This document shows, one piece after another, positions 25,555 to 37,527 of a stretch of DNA of 64,000 nucleotides. Both the position numbers and the translations under genes were made by a program. The stretch spans positions 1-64,000 of the forward strand of contig MU266489.1 in assembly GCA_021014945.1 (NCBI GenBank). Reading direction: 5' to 3'. A model generated the notes under the pieces. That model did no database searches. It was not told where the DNA came from and worked only from the letters and a program-made list of their open reading frames with translations. The stretch's first letter is position 1. Each line of letters opens with the position of its first letter. The stretch comes from Leucogyrophana mollusca (Eukaryota; Basidiomycota; Agaricomycetes; Boletales).

Positions 25555-27587
25555 ATGAAGTCTGCGAACGTCTTGCTCTCCCTTGCAGGTATCGCGGCCG
25601 CGAGCCCACTTTTTTCATACCAGGCTGGTGATCAACAGGTCGTTCTCAATGGCCAGTCATATGATATCAGCGGGCACCCAGGGTTCAGTCTTGACTTGAA
25701 CGATCGACGTCTCGTTCAGCTTGAGGGCCAGGAACCCATGTGGGTCACCGAGCTCGAGAAGGTAGTTTTTTTTCCCTTGTGTTTCCGTCTCGCATTTGCT
25801 GACAGTGAACCACCTTTTTAGATCCAGTTGAAGGCAGGAGGCCTCAAGTTCTTTGACATGTGAGATACACCCGGGTTTTCTTTGCAGCCCGGTGGTTCCG
25901 GTACTTACCATTTGGTCCTCCGTGTAGCACGGATGCGCAAGATTTGGGCTCCCTGGCGGCTATGAGAGCCAAGAGCACGCGTCAGTCCAGCTCTCCGTCT
26001 GCGTCTCGTTCTATGCTGATCACGCCTCCTACAGCTGTTTACCCTGCTCTGAGCCATCATGACCAGGTCACGAAGGTTATCAAGACCCTCTCAACGGACG
26101 GTCCGAGAGCAAACCTGGAAAAGTTCTCTAGCTTCCGCACGAGATGTATGTGAATTCCCGGTTTCATATGACCCATCTATTCATCGTCTTTTCATCAGTT
26201 TACCGAAGTGATGTGAGTGACCGATTGTGAAATCCTGGTGTCAACTGAACGTTGTCCTCGTAGACTGGAAAGGAAAGCCAAGAGTGGTTGGTTTCGAAGA
26301 TTAGGGAGGTGAGTCACCCTGGTCAACAATGAGCAGCTTCTTTGCCTAACAGACATCCAGGTCGCTGCGGAGTCTGCGTCCCCTTCTATGCAGAGTATCA
26401 TTTCCATCGAGGAATTCCAGCATTCCTGGGGCCAACACTCTATTGTACGTATTGAACTCCTTTATACGTCATTACCGGATCATAAGCGGGGTGTAGGTCG
26501 CCAGAATAAACGGCTCCTCTGCTGATGACCGCATCATCATTTTGGGTGCTCACCAAGACAGGTAAGTTGTCGTAAGCCACGCTTGAACCCCATCCTCAAC
26601 TGGGTCACCATATCAAGCACGAACATGGTGCCATATCTGCCGGCACCAGGTATGTTTGCATGTCCCAAAACCGCACATGACGACCTTGACGCTCTTTCTT
26701 TTAGGCGCTGATGATGACGGCTCTGGCACTGTGACAATCCTTGAGGCGTATCGTGCTCTCCTTGCATCCGACTTCCATCCTGCCCGGCCTGTAGAGTTCC
26801 ACTGGTATTCCGGCGAGGTACGCTTCAAGTGCGGCCCTTCGAGTTGCTTACTGACATCACTCACAGGAAGGTGGTCTTCTGGGATCCCAAGCTATTGCCA
26901 GATCGTATGAAATTCAAGAGCTCCAAGTTTATGCGATGAGCCAAGTTCGTGATTCATAGGCATGACCTTATGGACTTGCTCACCGTCTTGCGAACAGTAT
27001 GACATGACTGCTTGGGTCAAGAAGGGAACTCGGGAGGAAGTCGGCATCATTGTTGACTACGTAGACGACAGGTCAGTGTCTGTGCCTGTCTTTTGTTACC
27101 TGACTGGCCCTGACTGTCCATGTGTGCGCAGTCTTACCAACTTCAACAAGCAACTTGTGGATGCGTACCTAGACATTCCTTACGTCGATACGAAGTGCGG
27201 TTACGCGTGCTCCGACCAGTAAGTGATAATGTCATACGTATTCCTTCCTAGTAATCACCTGTCAACTCTTTTACAGCGCCCCTTGGAGTAAAGCAGGATA
27301 CCCTAGTATTTTCACCATGGGTACGATCTCCAGTCTGCCAGCAGTGGTACGAGCGCTGACTGTTGTCTTGTGCGTGATACAGAGTCGGCTTTTAAGAATG
27401 CAAACAGTGGTAACATCCACACTGCACGCGAGTAAGATCATTTCACTGTCTTGTACTCACCTTCTTGAAGCTGACTTTCTTCCTCAGTCGCATTGATATC
27501 TCGGACGAATTCAGTTTTTCCCACATGCTTGAGTTTTCCAAACTCGCTGTCGCGTTCGCTATCGAACTGGGAGGCTCAGAAGCTTAA
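25555..27587 (+). CDS. Secreted M28 leucine aminopeptidase (Lap1-like), copy 1
   Basis: Zinc exopeptidase releasing N-terminal residues from extracellular peptides. Signal peptide [18 protein letters not shown] is followed by a propeptide ([39 protein letters not shown]). The catalytic domain has the metal ligands in [40 protein letters not shown] and IIVDYVDD, a Cys pair in [10 protein letters not shown], and the final His in NIHTARDRIDI. Many introns of about 50-60 bp cut it. Exons join cleanly, for example [14 protein letters not shown] and [15 protein letters not shown]. It ends [13 protein letters not shown]. The next gene is a close copy in the same orientation, 181 bp downstream. Confidence 0.92.
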
Positions 27588-27768
27588 TTCCAATTATTCT
27601 GAAGGCTCCCGTCGGATCATCTTAGACTTATGTGTATACCCACTTATTCTCTTCTTAATTGTATATCTTGGAGAGTCCCTGGCCTCGGAGCTCAGAGTGG
27701 GAGACTAAGCACGTGGTCAATAACCGGTGTGGGCCTCAGGTCGCCTGCCTGCTTTCCACCTTCCAACC

Positions 27769-29774
27769 ATGAAGTCCTCAACTATCTTGCTTTTATTCAC
27801 TGGCATCGCTGTTGCTACTCCCCTGTCATCGTTCCAGGCTGGAAATGGACAGGTCATTCTGAATGGCGAACAATACGATGCCAGTTCTCAAGCTGGATTT
27901 AGTCTGGACTTGAACGCTCGCCGGCTTGTTCAGTTCGAGGGCCAGGAACCGATGTGGATGACTGAGCTCGAGAAGGTATGGCGCTGCTTTCCATCTGACT
28001 CGTCGCACTTGTTGACGTGGATCATCTGCACCTCTAGATCGAGGCCAAAGCACGAGGCCTCAGATTCTTCGATATGTGAGTCGGAGGCCTACTCGACACC
28101 ATTCCGATGGCACTGAACGCGACATTCCCTCTCACAGCACTGATACCCAGGACTTGGGCTCCACAGCTTCCCTGAGAGCCAAGAGCACCCGTAAGTCCAC
28201 CAGCAGAACTACAGCATCACCTGAATATGGAAATCGGCATGCGCAGCCGTGTACCCTCCTTTAAGTGCACAAGACCAGGTTACCAAGGTCATCAAGACCC
28301 TTTCAACCGAAGGCCCGAGAGCAAACCTAGAGAAGTTCTCTAGCTACCGGAACAGATGTACGTTGAAGATTGACTTCTGGATCCCGCCCGCATGCCCTGA
28401 CTGAGTTACTTTCTCTGTTTAGACTACCGCAGCGATGTGAGTCAGCTGATGTGCTACCCCTCTATGAACTCAACGCTCTTGTAGACCGGCAAGCAAAGCC
28501 AGCAGTGGCTGCTGTCAAGGATCAAGGAAGTGAGTAAACACATGCAACACGCGGCAGCTGGCTGACTCGCGATGGCAGGTCACTGCCGAGGCCGCATCCC
28601 CCTCTCTTCAGAGCCTTATTTCCATCAATGAATTCCACCATACTTGGGGCCAACATTCCATTGTGAGTGTAATAGCCAAAAAAACTGCCTTGCTGCTCCT
28701 AAGTCATGTCTCAGATCGCCAGGATCAATGGCTCGTCCTCCGATGATCGTATTGTCATAATAGGTGCTCACCAAGACAGGTAAGCGCTCGGAGGTATCAG
28801 CTTACTTTGGACTCAATATTTTAACGCACCCAGTGCGAACTTGTGGCCATTCCTTCCTGCACCAGGTATGCTCACGTACATTAATTCCGTACCGGAGTAC
28901 TTATCTCCCCTAGGCGCGGACGACGATGGTTCTGGGACTGTCACGATCCTCGAGGCATACCGCGCTCTGCTAGCCTCTGACTTCCAACCCGTCCGACCCG
29001 TCGAATTTCACTGGTATTCTGGAGAGGTCAGTGAACTATCCGAATATAATACGCATCATGTCGACACCCAATACAGGAAGGAGGACTTCTTGGGTCGCAA
29101 GCTGTCGCTCAGTCTTACGAGGCTCAGAACCTGAAGGTTTACGCCATGAGCCAAGTATGGTCTTACTGCATTCTCCATATAAGAAGAGCTTACAATCTGT
29201 CTATAGTTCGACATGACTGCTTGGGTCAAGGCAGGGACTGCTGAGGTGGTCGGAATTGTGGTTGATTACGTCGATGATAGGTACGTGGATACTCTCCGGG
29301 GGATTTATTTATCGCTGCTGACTATGTTACCCAGCTTGACCGACGTGAACAAGAAACTCGTGGATGCGTATTTAGATATTCCCTACGTAGAGACCAAGTG
29401 TGGCTACGCATGCTCAGACCAGTCAGTCCATCCGCTTCAAGTCTCTTGAGCAAATCCTCACCCGACTTCACAGCGCTCCATGGAGCAAAGCCGGGTACCC
29501 CAGCACGTTCTCCATTGGTACGAGTTACAAACTTGTTCCAGAAATTAGTCCGATTAACAACTGCTCACAGAGAGTGCCTTTGAGAACGACAACCCCCACG
29601 TCCACAGCACCTCAGAGTGAGTCTCTTCTCCACGCCGAAAACTATGTGGTGGTAACCCTTTTATTATCCAGCCGTATCGACATTTCGGACGAGTTCAGCT
29701 TCTCGCACATGCTTCAGTTCTCCAAACTGGCAGTTGCTTATGTTATTGAACTTGGTGGGTCGAAGGAGGCATAA
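27769..29774 (+). CDS. Secreted M28 leucine aminopeptidase (Lap1-like), copy 2
   Basis: Tandem paralogue of the preceding gene with matching exon layout and motifs: signal peptide [18 protein letters not shown], propeptide [85 protein letters not shown]. By eye roughly three quarters of residues match copy 1; differences sit mainly in the signal peptide, the propeptide and around the first metal ligand ([10 protein letters not shown] against [10 protein letters not shown]). All catalytic residues are kept, so both copies are probably active. No clear TATA box was found at the position used by copy 1, so expression may differ. It ends [10 protein letters not shown]. Confidence 0.92.
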
Positions 29775-30012
29775 AGTTCGTGGCGTTGGTCAATTTCGGC
29801 CTTGAGCTAGATTCATCTGCACACCCTGCTATATACATAGTTTGCGTGTCTGTCCATCCAATTGCTAAGTTATGCCATGAGAGGTGGTTGCGAGTGTACT
29901 ATAAACACTGGGCGAAGTCAACCCGCGTTTTACTGCATGACAAATCAGATCCCTTCATCTTGTCTGTAACGTTCACTGGCATAAATCATACCATTCTGAG
30001 TCTGCTCCAACC

Positions 30013-30585
30013 ATGGGCGACACAACCGGTCCCTCTGCCTCTAAGCCATCATATCCACCGGGAATGGTGCTTGGCCCAGACGGAAAACCGTGCAAGCCAT
30101 GCACTGCGTTCCGAAACTGGACAAAATCGAAGTCACCCACTGGCTCCAAAACAGGCGGAGGGCAGGGGTCTACCGCAGCAATGATGGCGGCCTTTGCGTC
30201 AGGGACAGGAATTAAATCTGTTCCAGAGCCAGATGCACCACCAGCGCACTGTCCCCCGGACGTGGAACAGCTTGGACGGGCTACGTGGACGTTTCTACAC
30301 ACGACTGCCGCGTACTACCCCGAACGTCCCACACCCAACCAACGCGCCAATATGCTCAATCTGCTGCATTCACTGCCTACACTGTACCCCTGTTCACACT
30401 GCGCATCGCACCTGGGTGAGAACCTGAAGGATCATCCACCAGACGTTAGCGGTAGGGTTCCGCTGAGTCGATGGCTGTGCGAGAGACACAACGATGTCAA
30501 CGAGAGACTTGGGAAAGAAAGGTTTGATTGTGCGAAGACAGATGAGAGGTGGAAGGATGGCCCAAGCGATGGTAGTTGTGATTAG
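30013..30585 (+). CDS. ERV1: Mitochondrial FAD-linked sulfhydryl oxidase Erv1/ALR
   Basis: Reoxidises Mia40 in the mitochondrial intermembrane space disulfide relay and passes electrons to cytochrome c. Single exon, 190 aa. The N-terminal shuttle CxxC is in GKPCKPCTAFRNW (near residue 28). The FAD-binding core has LGRATWTFLHTTAAYYPERP, the active CxxC in LYPCSHCASHL, and the structural Cys pair in LCERHNDVNERLGKERFDC, followed by DERWKDG. This is a full set of family cysteines and a normal length. It is intronless, unlike nearly all its neighbours. It starts 238 bp after the second aminopeptidase. Confidence 0.94.
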   Translation: MGDTTGPSASKPSYPPGMVLGPDGKPCKPCTAFRNWTKSKSPTGSKTGGGQGSTAAMMAAFASGTGIKSVPEPDAPPAHCPPDVEQLGRATWTFLHTTAAYYPERPTPNQRANMLNLLHSLPTLYPCSHCASHLGENLKDHPPDVSGRVPLSRWLCERHNDVNERLGKERFDCAKTDERWKDGPSDGSCD

Positions 30586-31518
30586 CGCAGGTAAGTGCAG
30601 TGGTCCTTCCGCATAGTGTTGACAACTATAGCACCTTGCTCCAGGGAAGGGACGATTTATCGGTAGAGGATTAGCTGTACCGGCTTATCCCAAGAACAAA
30701 CCATATTATAGACGGAAGCAATGAAAACACAGCTCGTGACCGCCCAAGCTTCAGCTTCAGCGTCGGAGCACTCCTGTGCATAACACTAACCTAAGGACGA
30801 CTCGTAGTCTGCAGATTAACCCATACGTGCTTTGCTCGCCACCATATATATTGGCAGTGCGACGAAATGAAGATGTATTGTACCAGATGGAACACGAACT
30901 CGCACGACGGTGTTGTATGCAAGCTCCAACGACGGGTTGATGAAGTTCTAGTGACAGGCTCGCCTGCTTCACTGACGGAGGTAGTTGGTGATGAGGATGG
31001 GTTCACTGTGAGAGTAATGGGACTGGATCCTGTGTTCACGGCACTCAAGAGCTCAATGGGCCGTCTACTGGGAGACCGCTGCCAGACACCTTTCTGTTCA
31101 TACAGTGATACTAATAGTAATGGGGCTGCAAGAGCGGGCGTGCCCATGTGACTGCACAGTGCACAGCTCGCCCTGAGCCCCTTGCGTTATGGTACATCGG
31201 TGAAAAACCTTTTGGTTTACATTGCATTGCATGTGCTCAGCTGTTAAGCAAAGTTACATACTACCCAGTGTAACGTCTCAAAGCCTTCAAAAATCCCCGC
31301 GGTGAGCAAAGGTAGGTACTGCGGACTTCGAAGGACCCCAGGCTGCGGCCCATACTGGCCCATACCCACAGCGGAGACATTTCGACTCATTTCGAACTCG
31401 GTCCCGGTACATATGTATTTCAACATAGGTTTCAGCTTGATCTAGCTTCTGATGCAGTGACTGTGAGTCCAACATTCGGATCCATTGGCAGTCAAGTCAG
31501 ACGGCTGCGTTTCAAAAT
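30586..31518. other. Gene-poor stretch between ERV1 and DUF2828 gene
   Basis: About 0.9 kb. Overlapping open frames on both strands at 30791-31151 are the only long ones; neither has a recognisable domain, so I do not call either a gene. A GCATTGCATTGCAT-like run near 31220 is the only short repeat seen. Confidence 0.4.
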
Positions 31519-31653
31519 ATGACTGGGATACTCCACAGCATCGCCGTTATAAAGAGCGTCGTCGCTGGAGTCGCTGTGCGCAACTTTTGTGCTCAAAGTG
31601 CTACAGCTGCGACAACTAGTCTCAAGCTTAGTCCCCAGATCTTCACTGCTAAA

Positions 31654-33941
31654 ATGTCCACCGTTGTTTCTACTCCTGCTACCGTTGCCTCCTCTCAGAA
31701 TGTCACTCTCCCTGCTATCCCAGAACTTCTCAACCCCAACTTTCTGGATGTCCTGCTTCCTCCCACCACAAAGTCAGTACCCGCTGGTGACCAAACACCT
31801 ACCGCACCCCGGAACCCGATGATGGATGCTCTCCGTGGGACCTCGCACCACAGGTTTACCGAGAATGGCGCCCCAGCCTTCAGTTCTACCCTCTCGCCCA
31901 CTCTTGATGCTTTTCAAGGTGTGGGTCCTTTCACGAAGGGAAAGGACGTTGATCTCTATCTCGAGAGGGCATGGGCTGAGGACCCCGACCTTACACTTCG
32001 TATCATCTGGTGTATTCGCAGCATCCACGATGGCAAGTCCGATAAAGAGTTGTTCTATAGGTGCGCCAGACGTATTTTGCCAATTGGCAATTGCTGATTT
32101 AATGTCCTCACAGAGCTTTTGGGTGGCTGTTCAAGAACCACCCACGTACGGCCATCGCTAACCTGCCCTACTTGGTCGCTTCAGTCTGTTCTAGACGCCG
32201 CACGGTGAAATCCAAAGACGGCCAGGGCTCCGTTAAACTCCGAGAGAGTTCACCTCATGGCTATTGGAAAGATCTTCTGAACATCCTTGCCCTCGCTACT
32301 GTTGACGAACTCCATCCCGAAAAAGAGGTTTCTGCTCGGTCCTCGTTCCTTCACAATTATACGCAGCCGGGCTCGCGTCCGAAATTTGCTTCGAACGATG
32401 AAATGGAAGCGTGGTCACGGGATCAGAAGATTAATGGCGCTCAAGCCGCACATACCCGTCTGGTTGAAAAGCTCGCACAGCCAAAGTTCCGTGCCCTCTA
32501 TGTCGCGGTTGCCCAGCTCTTCGCCAATAGACTGGTTGAGGACGACCATATCCTAGAAAAAATATCGTCTCTTCCTGCACACTCTAAAGATCGTGTTCCG
32601 CTCATTTTCTCTCTCTCTCTCGCCGGCAAGTGGGCGCCCACTCCAAATGGATCGCACGACCGTGTTACCAATATCTCAACCGCCATTTCCATCCTGCTAC
32701 ATCACGCTCAAGTCACCGGTTCGCTCCATTCTGGAATCCCTGTCTCACTCAGCCCATCCCCGCTCGAAGCCCATGTTCTCCGATCGTTTTATCAACGACA
32801 CATCCTCACACCCATGCGACGCGCAAAATCTCTCCCAGAACCCCTAATGTCTGCTAACCGCTGGTCCGAAATCATTTACTCGCGTGTTTCTTCAGTCTGC
32901 ATGCAGAAGTGCACCGACAAATTCTTCGCGCACGACCCCGAGCGCTTTGTAGCCTACCTTACTGACGTCGAGTCAGGGAAGACACAAATCAGTGGTGCGA
33001 CACTCCTTCCACACGAGCTCGTCCGACAGGCGGCACAACTTTCGTGCTTGGACTCGTCTTCGACCAAGACTAGCCTTGCCGCTGCGTTGCAGAAGCACAA
33101 GCGGGATCTAGCAGAGACGCAGCTTCGTGTTATCGAGGCTCAGTGGAAGACGCTCGTTGCGAGACTCCAAGAGTCGGGCGAATTGGACAGTTGTATCGCA
33201 GTCTGTGATGTGTCTGGGTCCATGGGGAGCATCTGGAATTATGGTCGCCGTGGGCGCTCAGCGAACTCAGCGTTCAACGTTGACCCCATCTGGCCTGCCG
33301 TTTCTCTCTCGCTCCTTATCGCACGCCTCGCAAAACCTCCCTTCAAGGACGGATTCATCACCTTTTCCTCCCACCCACAGTTCGTCGCTTTGGATCCTGC
33401 CATCGGGCTAGCGGACACAGTGAATGCAATGGGTCACTCGGATTGGGGCATGAATACCAATTTCAACGCGGTGTTCCTCGACCTGCTCCTCCCTCTTGCA
33501 ATGAAGAACAACATTGCGAAGGAGGACATGATCAAGCGGGTTTTCGTGTTCTCCGATATGCAGTTCGACTCAGCGTTTGACACCTCGACTGCGACCGACT
33601 GGGAAACGAATCACGATGTGATAGAGCGTGCGTATACGGTGGCAGGGTATGACGTGCCGGAGATCGTATTCTGGGACCTCTCGCATGGCTGTGACTACCC
33701 GGGAATTACGGCGCCTGTGACAGGCGAGAAAAAGGGTGTCGCACTTCTCAACGGGTTCTCGCCGTCATTGTTGAAGGTGTTTATGGACATCGAGGAGGTA
33801 GACGAGGAGATGGAAGACTGGACGGAGGTGGGAGAGGGTGGGGAGGAGGTTAGGCGGGAGAAGATATCACTTACTCCAGTGGAAGTTATGAAGAAGACAT
33901 TGGGGCGGAAGAGCTTCGACGGGCTTATAGTTGTTGACTGA
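31654..33941 (+). CDS. DUF2828 protein with C-terminal von Willebrand A domain
   Basis: Two exons: 31654-32060 and 32114-33941, about 744 aa from MSTVVSTPATV. The family, found in plants and fungi and distantly like Ro60 (TROVE), has no settled function. Seen here are a Pro/Ser-rich N-terminus, a helical repeat region (DPDLTLRIIWCIRSIHDGKS, ELFYRAFGWLFKNHP, YWKDLLNILALATVDE), and a vWA fold beginning CIAVCDVSGSM, whose DxSxS pattern is the metal-ion (MIDAS) site. Later come DGFITFSSHPQF, GMNTNFNAVFLDLLLPLA and KRVFVFSDMQFD. The C-terminus is acidic. The frame is open upstream to an ATG at 31519, which would add 45 residues with basic and hydrophobic character; either start could be used. By analogy it may bind RNA or a protein partner, but this is inference. 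Confidence 0.88.
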
Positions 33942-34279
33942 AGTCGTGCGGTTGCTGTGCATTCTGTATGTATCATTAGTACTCCCCTCAGCATATGTAT
34001 TGTATCAATAGCATCTTTGAATTCTACTCACTTACTGGCACTCTTACCTGTTTTTTTTTTTCCGCAAATATATGGCAGCACATGCACGAGCACTCACGAA
34101 GTCATGGGAAATGAGAACACGTCGAATCCCGAATTTCGAATCTCTTTGGCGTTTGGTTGCTAGTACAGTTCGGTGCAACAGCCTTGCCATAGCCCACACC
34201 CCTTTTCAAAGTTGTCGACAGCCGCCACTCCTACTGATAACTATCATTTGCCACACATCCCTTGTTGATCCGTTGACGC
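33942..34279. other. Short intergenic region, convergent 3' ends
   Basis: About 0.34 kb between the DUF2828 and GH45 stop codons. It contains a T-run (about 34051-34060) and no coding signal. Confidence 0.5.
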
Positions 34280-35099
34280 TCAAGGTGCTGTTCCTGTAAT
34301 CGACTCGTCAATGCAAGGCACCCGCACCAAGTCTCATGACCTACCCTGGTTTCCGCAACCAGTAGACGGCCAATTTCCGGCTGTCTCGCCACTGAGACAT
34401 GCACCAGTCCACTCGGCAGAACCATCTGACCCAGACCACTGGCTACAGGAAACCTCTACGAACGTGCCAGTGAGGGCAGTGTGGCCTGCAAGCAGGGGTA
34501 TGTCAGAATACACCTGGTGTGTGAAACGAGGGGCGTACCCGAAGGGAAGAACGCTCCCGCTCCTCCGGTGTCTTCACACAGGTCGAAGCTATCGCGGGTG
34601 TTAGCAAGGAAGATAGCGCTGCCGCACTCGTACTCACTGGACGGATTCGCCGTATTGGTTCTCGGGATCACTCGTTGTCATGCCGCACCAAACTGAGTTC
34701 CCAGCAACGGGACACAAGTCTGTCACTTTGACTACGACGGTCTTGAACGGACCGGTGTAGCTCGGCGAGTATGGATCCGCCTCTCCGGTGAGCGCAAAGC
34801 AACGTCCGCAGGCATCGCCTGGGCCGGAACCTGGAGCGGAACCAAAGCTCAACTGAGACATGGCAGCAGTGTACCCCGTCGCGCTCTTGCCACAAGCTAA
34901 CATGTCCTGTATGTTAGCCTTTTACAATGACAAACGACAGCCGCAACCAACCTGGGGACCCACAGCCAGTATATTGGGTGAAAGACGCAGAACCGGAGGG
35001 ATTCTGGAGGTAGCCTCCCGTCGCACGACTTTCGAGGTCCACCGCCCCGGCGAGAGCAACGAGCGTGGCGAGCAAGGTAGCTTTAGCAAAGCTGTTCAT
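34280..35099 (-). CDS. Secreted GH45 endoglucanase (subfamily C-like, expansin-related)
   Basis: Small enzyme cutting beta-1,4-glucans such as amorphous cellulose. Signal peptide MNSFAKATLLATLVALAGAV, then a catalytic domain without an obvious cellulose-binding module. Splicing gives FTQYTGCGSP-ACGKSATGYTAA, LSFGSAPGSGPGDACGRCFA, DPYSPSYTGPFKTVVVKVTD, LCPVAGNSVWCG, HFDLCEDTGGAGAFFPSG-HTALTGTF, SCSQWSGSDGSAEW and LSGETAGNWPSTGCGNQGTAP. The order closely follows Cel45-type enzymes of white-rot fungi. The last intron leaves only a few codons (TAP and stop) in the final exon. An upstream in-frame ATG at 35114 is possible, but 35099 gives the better signal peptide. Cysteines are abundant, as expected for a secreted protein. 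Confidence 0.9.
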
Positions 35100-35147
35100 G
35101 GAGAATGTCTGCAACTGTCTGGCTTTCTGAGGTATCGACGAAAGCTG

Positions 35148-35155
35148 TTTTTATA
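35148..35155 (-). promoter_or_regulatory. TATA box of the GH45 gene
   Basis: TATAAAAA on the minus strand, about 50-60 bp before the start codon. Confidence 0.55.
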
Positions 35156-36843
35156 CCTGTGCGGATGGATTTTCTTCGGAAGTAGTGGTCGGGTCTGACG
35201 GACGTCGTGGATGCAAACCTCGGGTGTGCTGGCCTGTGATCACTCTACCGCGAGGTAAGGTACCCGTGCTTGCTGCGAAGGTAAGAGGGCGTGCGCTGCA
35301 AAACACGTCGATATGACGCTGCTACAGTGGAGTTTCGGCTGTATCAATCGCAGTTTTCTAACACACCACACAGCCCAGTGTTGTTAACACCGAGTTGACG
35401 GCCACGGAGCTCGTATGTGGCAACTGTCGAGTATCTTCCGTTAAACTTTCAATAGCTTTCCCAATCGAGGTCATTTAATCTTCTCTTGAGCGTAGTATGA
35501 AGTGTTAGCATCCAAAGGGTCGGAGGATACGAGGATGATAACGATGCGCGCAATATGGGAAAGCCCGTTATTGAACATGAGTGTACCCCAAGTACATGCC
35601 ATCTCGGAAATATTGAATCCCGTAGGCACCCGCTGGCATGCATGAAAAGGATAACAGGACAAGTATGGGCAGGCGAGGGGGGGAGGTGGACGTCATGTGG
35701 GATGTGTTCCACTAGTTTGTTTCCCGAAGTCGCTACTTCATTCTGCCCTGTAGCGCGCACAAGCACTAGTGATCACGAGGGCTGTTGCCTGGGTGCGTGG
35801 TGGCGAGGTGATTGTTTGGTTTTGTTGAAAGTCGATGGTCCTGACAAAGATATGTAAACAAATCATGTCACATTGCAAAACTTGGATCAAACCCAAGTAC
35901 TGCGAGTCGGGGACTCGGATTCTGGTCGACTCCAGTATTTCCCGGAAACGCAAGGATAGCGTCAAAACAAAGGCCAATCCCATGCTTTCATTTTGTATGA
36001 TGACCGCAAAACTTCCTTGGGAATCGTTATACCATTCGTGCGTGACTGCTTTGGTAAATTGGATTGAACCTTGCTGGGCTCATGCGCCGCTGCTGAACGG
36101 GAGTTTTGGCAATTCAAGTGTAATTCGCTTCATGAATGTTACCACTTGAGAACGCCGCTCTCATACTTCAAGCTCACGGAAATCTAATATGGCGATCCGA
36201 CGGCATATTAACGGCCCTACTGCGGTTGACGTGCTGTCCCTCTCCGCCGTATCGACACATGATTGACAGATTGCTCGATGATCGATGATCAGCCAAACTC
36301 CAGAACGCGACCCAGAAGCACAGGCTAGACGTCAGATGCCCACTGACCCTCGTCATGTATACTGCAAGCTCCGACAATCCTTTTGGATTGTACGGCCGCA
36401 GGAGATGTCGTGACGCTATACTTACCCGCGTTGAATAGGGTGCGTACGGATTGATTTGCACATCCGGCTAGGTTAATGCGCCTATCTGATTCCAGTGATA
36501 CTGCTGGCGCTGACAGAATCCCGTCTAATCTTTGATGTAGAACCAATGAAGAACCCACATCGACGGTACATCAGACATCTTCCGTCTATAAAAAAGCGGT
36601 CCCAGCACGTAACGTCGTCGACGGGGATGAAGCTAGCCCTTGAAAGCTCATATGGTGCCTTGAATTCATCTTTCAGCCTTCTGCTTGTCACGAATGGGGC
36701 AGTGAGGTGACTACGTCCATATGTTCGGTGGTGCTTTGGCGGAGGTGTTGAACGTGACGACTCACTTCAATCAACTTCAAATTTCCGCCTTCTCCTTTCA
36801 AAAGCCTCCCCTTGGCTTAACCTGTAGCGGACGGCTGCCTGCG
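35156..36843. other. Long intergenic region with no recognisable gene
   Basis: About 1.7 kb between the divergent GH45 and I66 genes. Several open frames of 70-110 codons occur (for example 35449-35766 minus, 35835-36149 plus) but none has a known motif, and they overlap. The region probably contains both promoters. Confidence 0.4.
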
Positions 36844-36850
36844 TATAAAG
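36844..36850 (+). promoter_or_regulatory. TATA box of I66 inhibitor gene 1
   Basis: TATAAAG about 55 bp before the start codon. Confidence 0.55.
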
Positions 36851-36900
36851 GGTCGCCAGACATGCCCATCCCCCAACATTCGCTACTTTCACCCATCATC

Positions 36901-37527
36901 ATGAGTGACCCCGTCTTGAGAACCGGTATCTACAACATCACCTGTCCCATCTTACAGGAAGGAAGCTTTGTAGGACGAAACACTCGTGAGGATAGGTCCT
37001 TGCGTCCCAAAGGAATCGTCTCGCTCCCACCCGGCGGGCAGCCAGCCGCTGTGAGTGCAACGCTTTAGCCCAAACGATTGTTCTACTTCGTGTGATCTTA
37101 ACCTGACCATAAATGCAGTGGAACGTCGAGCAGTTGGAAGGCGGTCGCTACAAACTTTCGATCGGAGGGGCGCCTACCGGCGTGATCAATAACGCTTTAT
37201 ACGCGTTCCTCCTTGGCGAGCCTTACGAGGAGTGGATTATTACCTATCGGCCTAATCACAGGGCGTACACGTCAGTTTCTCGGATTCTCTACCTTCAAAC
37301 TGGAGCTGAACCATGTTATAGCATCGAGAAAGAGGATATGAGAGCGGGGTGGGTGATGCCCTCGGAGGATGACTATACTCAGGTTGATACCACTTCTATT
37401 CTTCCATCCTCACGTTTTAATCCGTGCATTGCAGATCGCTGTTCGTCCGCTGATCGTTGGCCCGAGTTTCCCCCCGTTCTTCCCGCCCACCGAGCTCTGG
37501 AAGTTCGATCGCGTGCTGATGGACTGA
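36901..37527 (+). CDS. Mycospin-type serine protease inhibitor (family I66), gene 1
   Basis: Small beta-trefoil protein; characterised members (cnispin, cospin) inhibit trypsin-like proteases and are thought to defend mushrooms or regulate their own proteases. Exons 36901-37050, 37119-37270, 37322-37382 and 37435-37527 (150, 152, 61 and 93 bp) give 151 aa. Family blocks: LRTGIYNITCPI, LPPGGQPAAWNVEQLEGGRY, SIGGAPTGVINNALYAFLL, EEWIITYRPNHRAYTIEKED, GWVMPSEDDYTQIAVRPLIV and PPFFPPTELWKFDRV. There is no signal peptide, as usual for this family. A second gene with the same exon plan is at 47946-48565. The target protease cannot be told from sequence; the inhibitory loop varies between members. 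Confidence 0.85.

Noticed and set aside
30791..31151. Overlapping open frames on both strands of about 95-118 codons
   Set aside because: Neither has a recognisable domain or a clear gene structure; overlap on both strands suggests chance.
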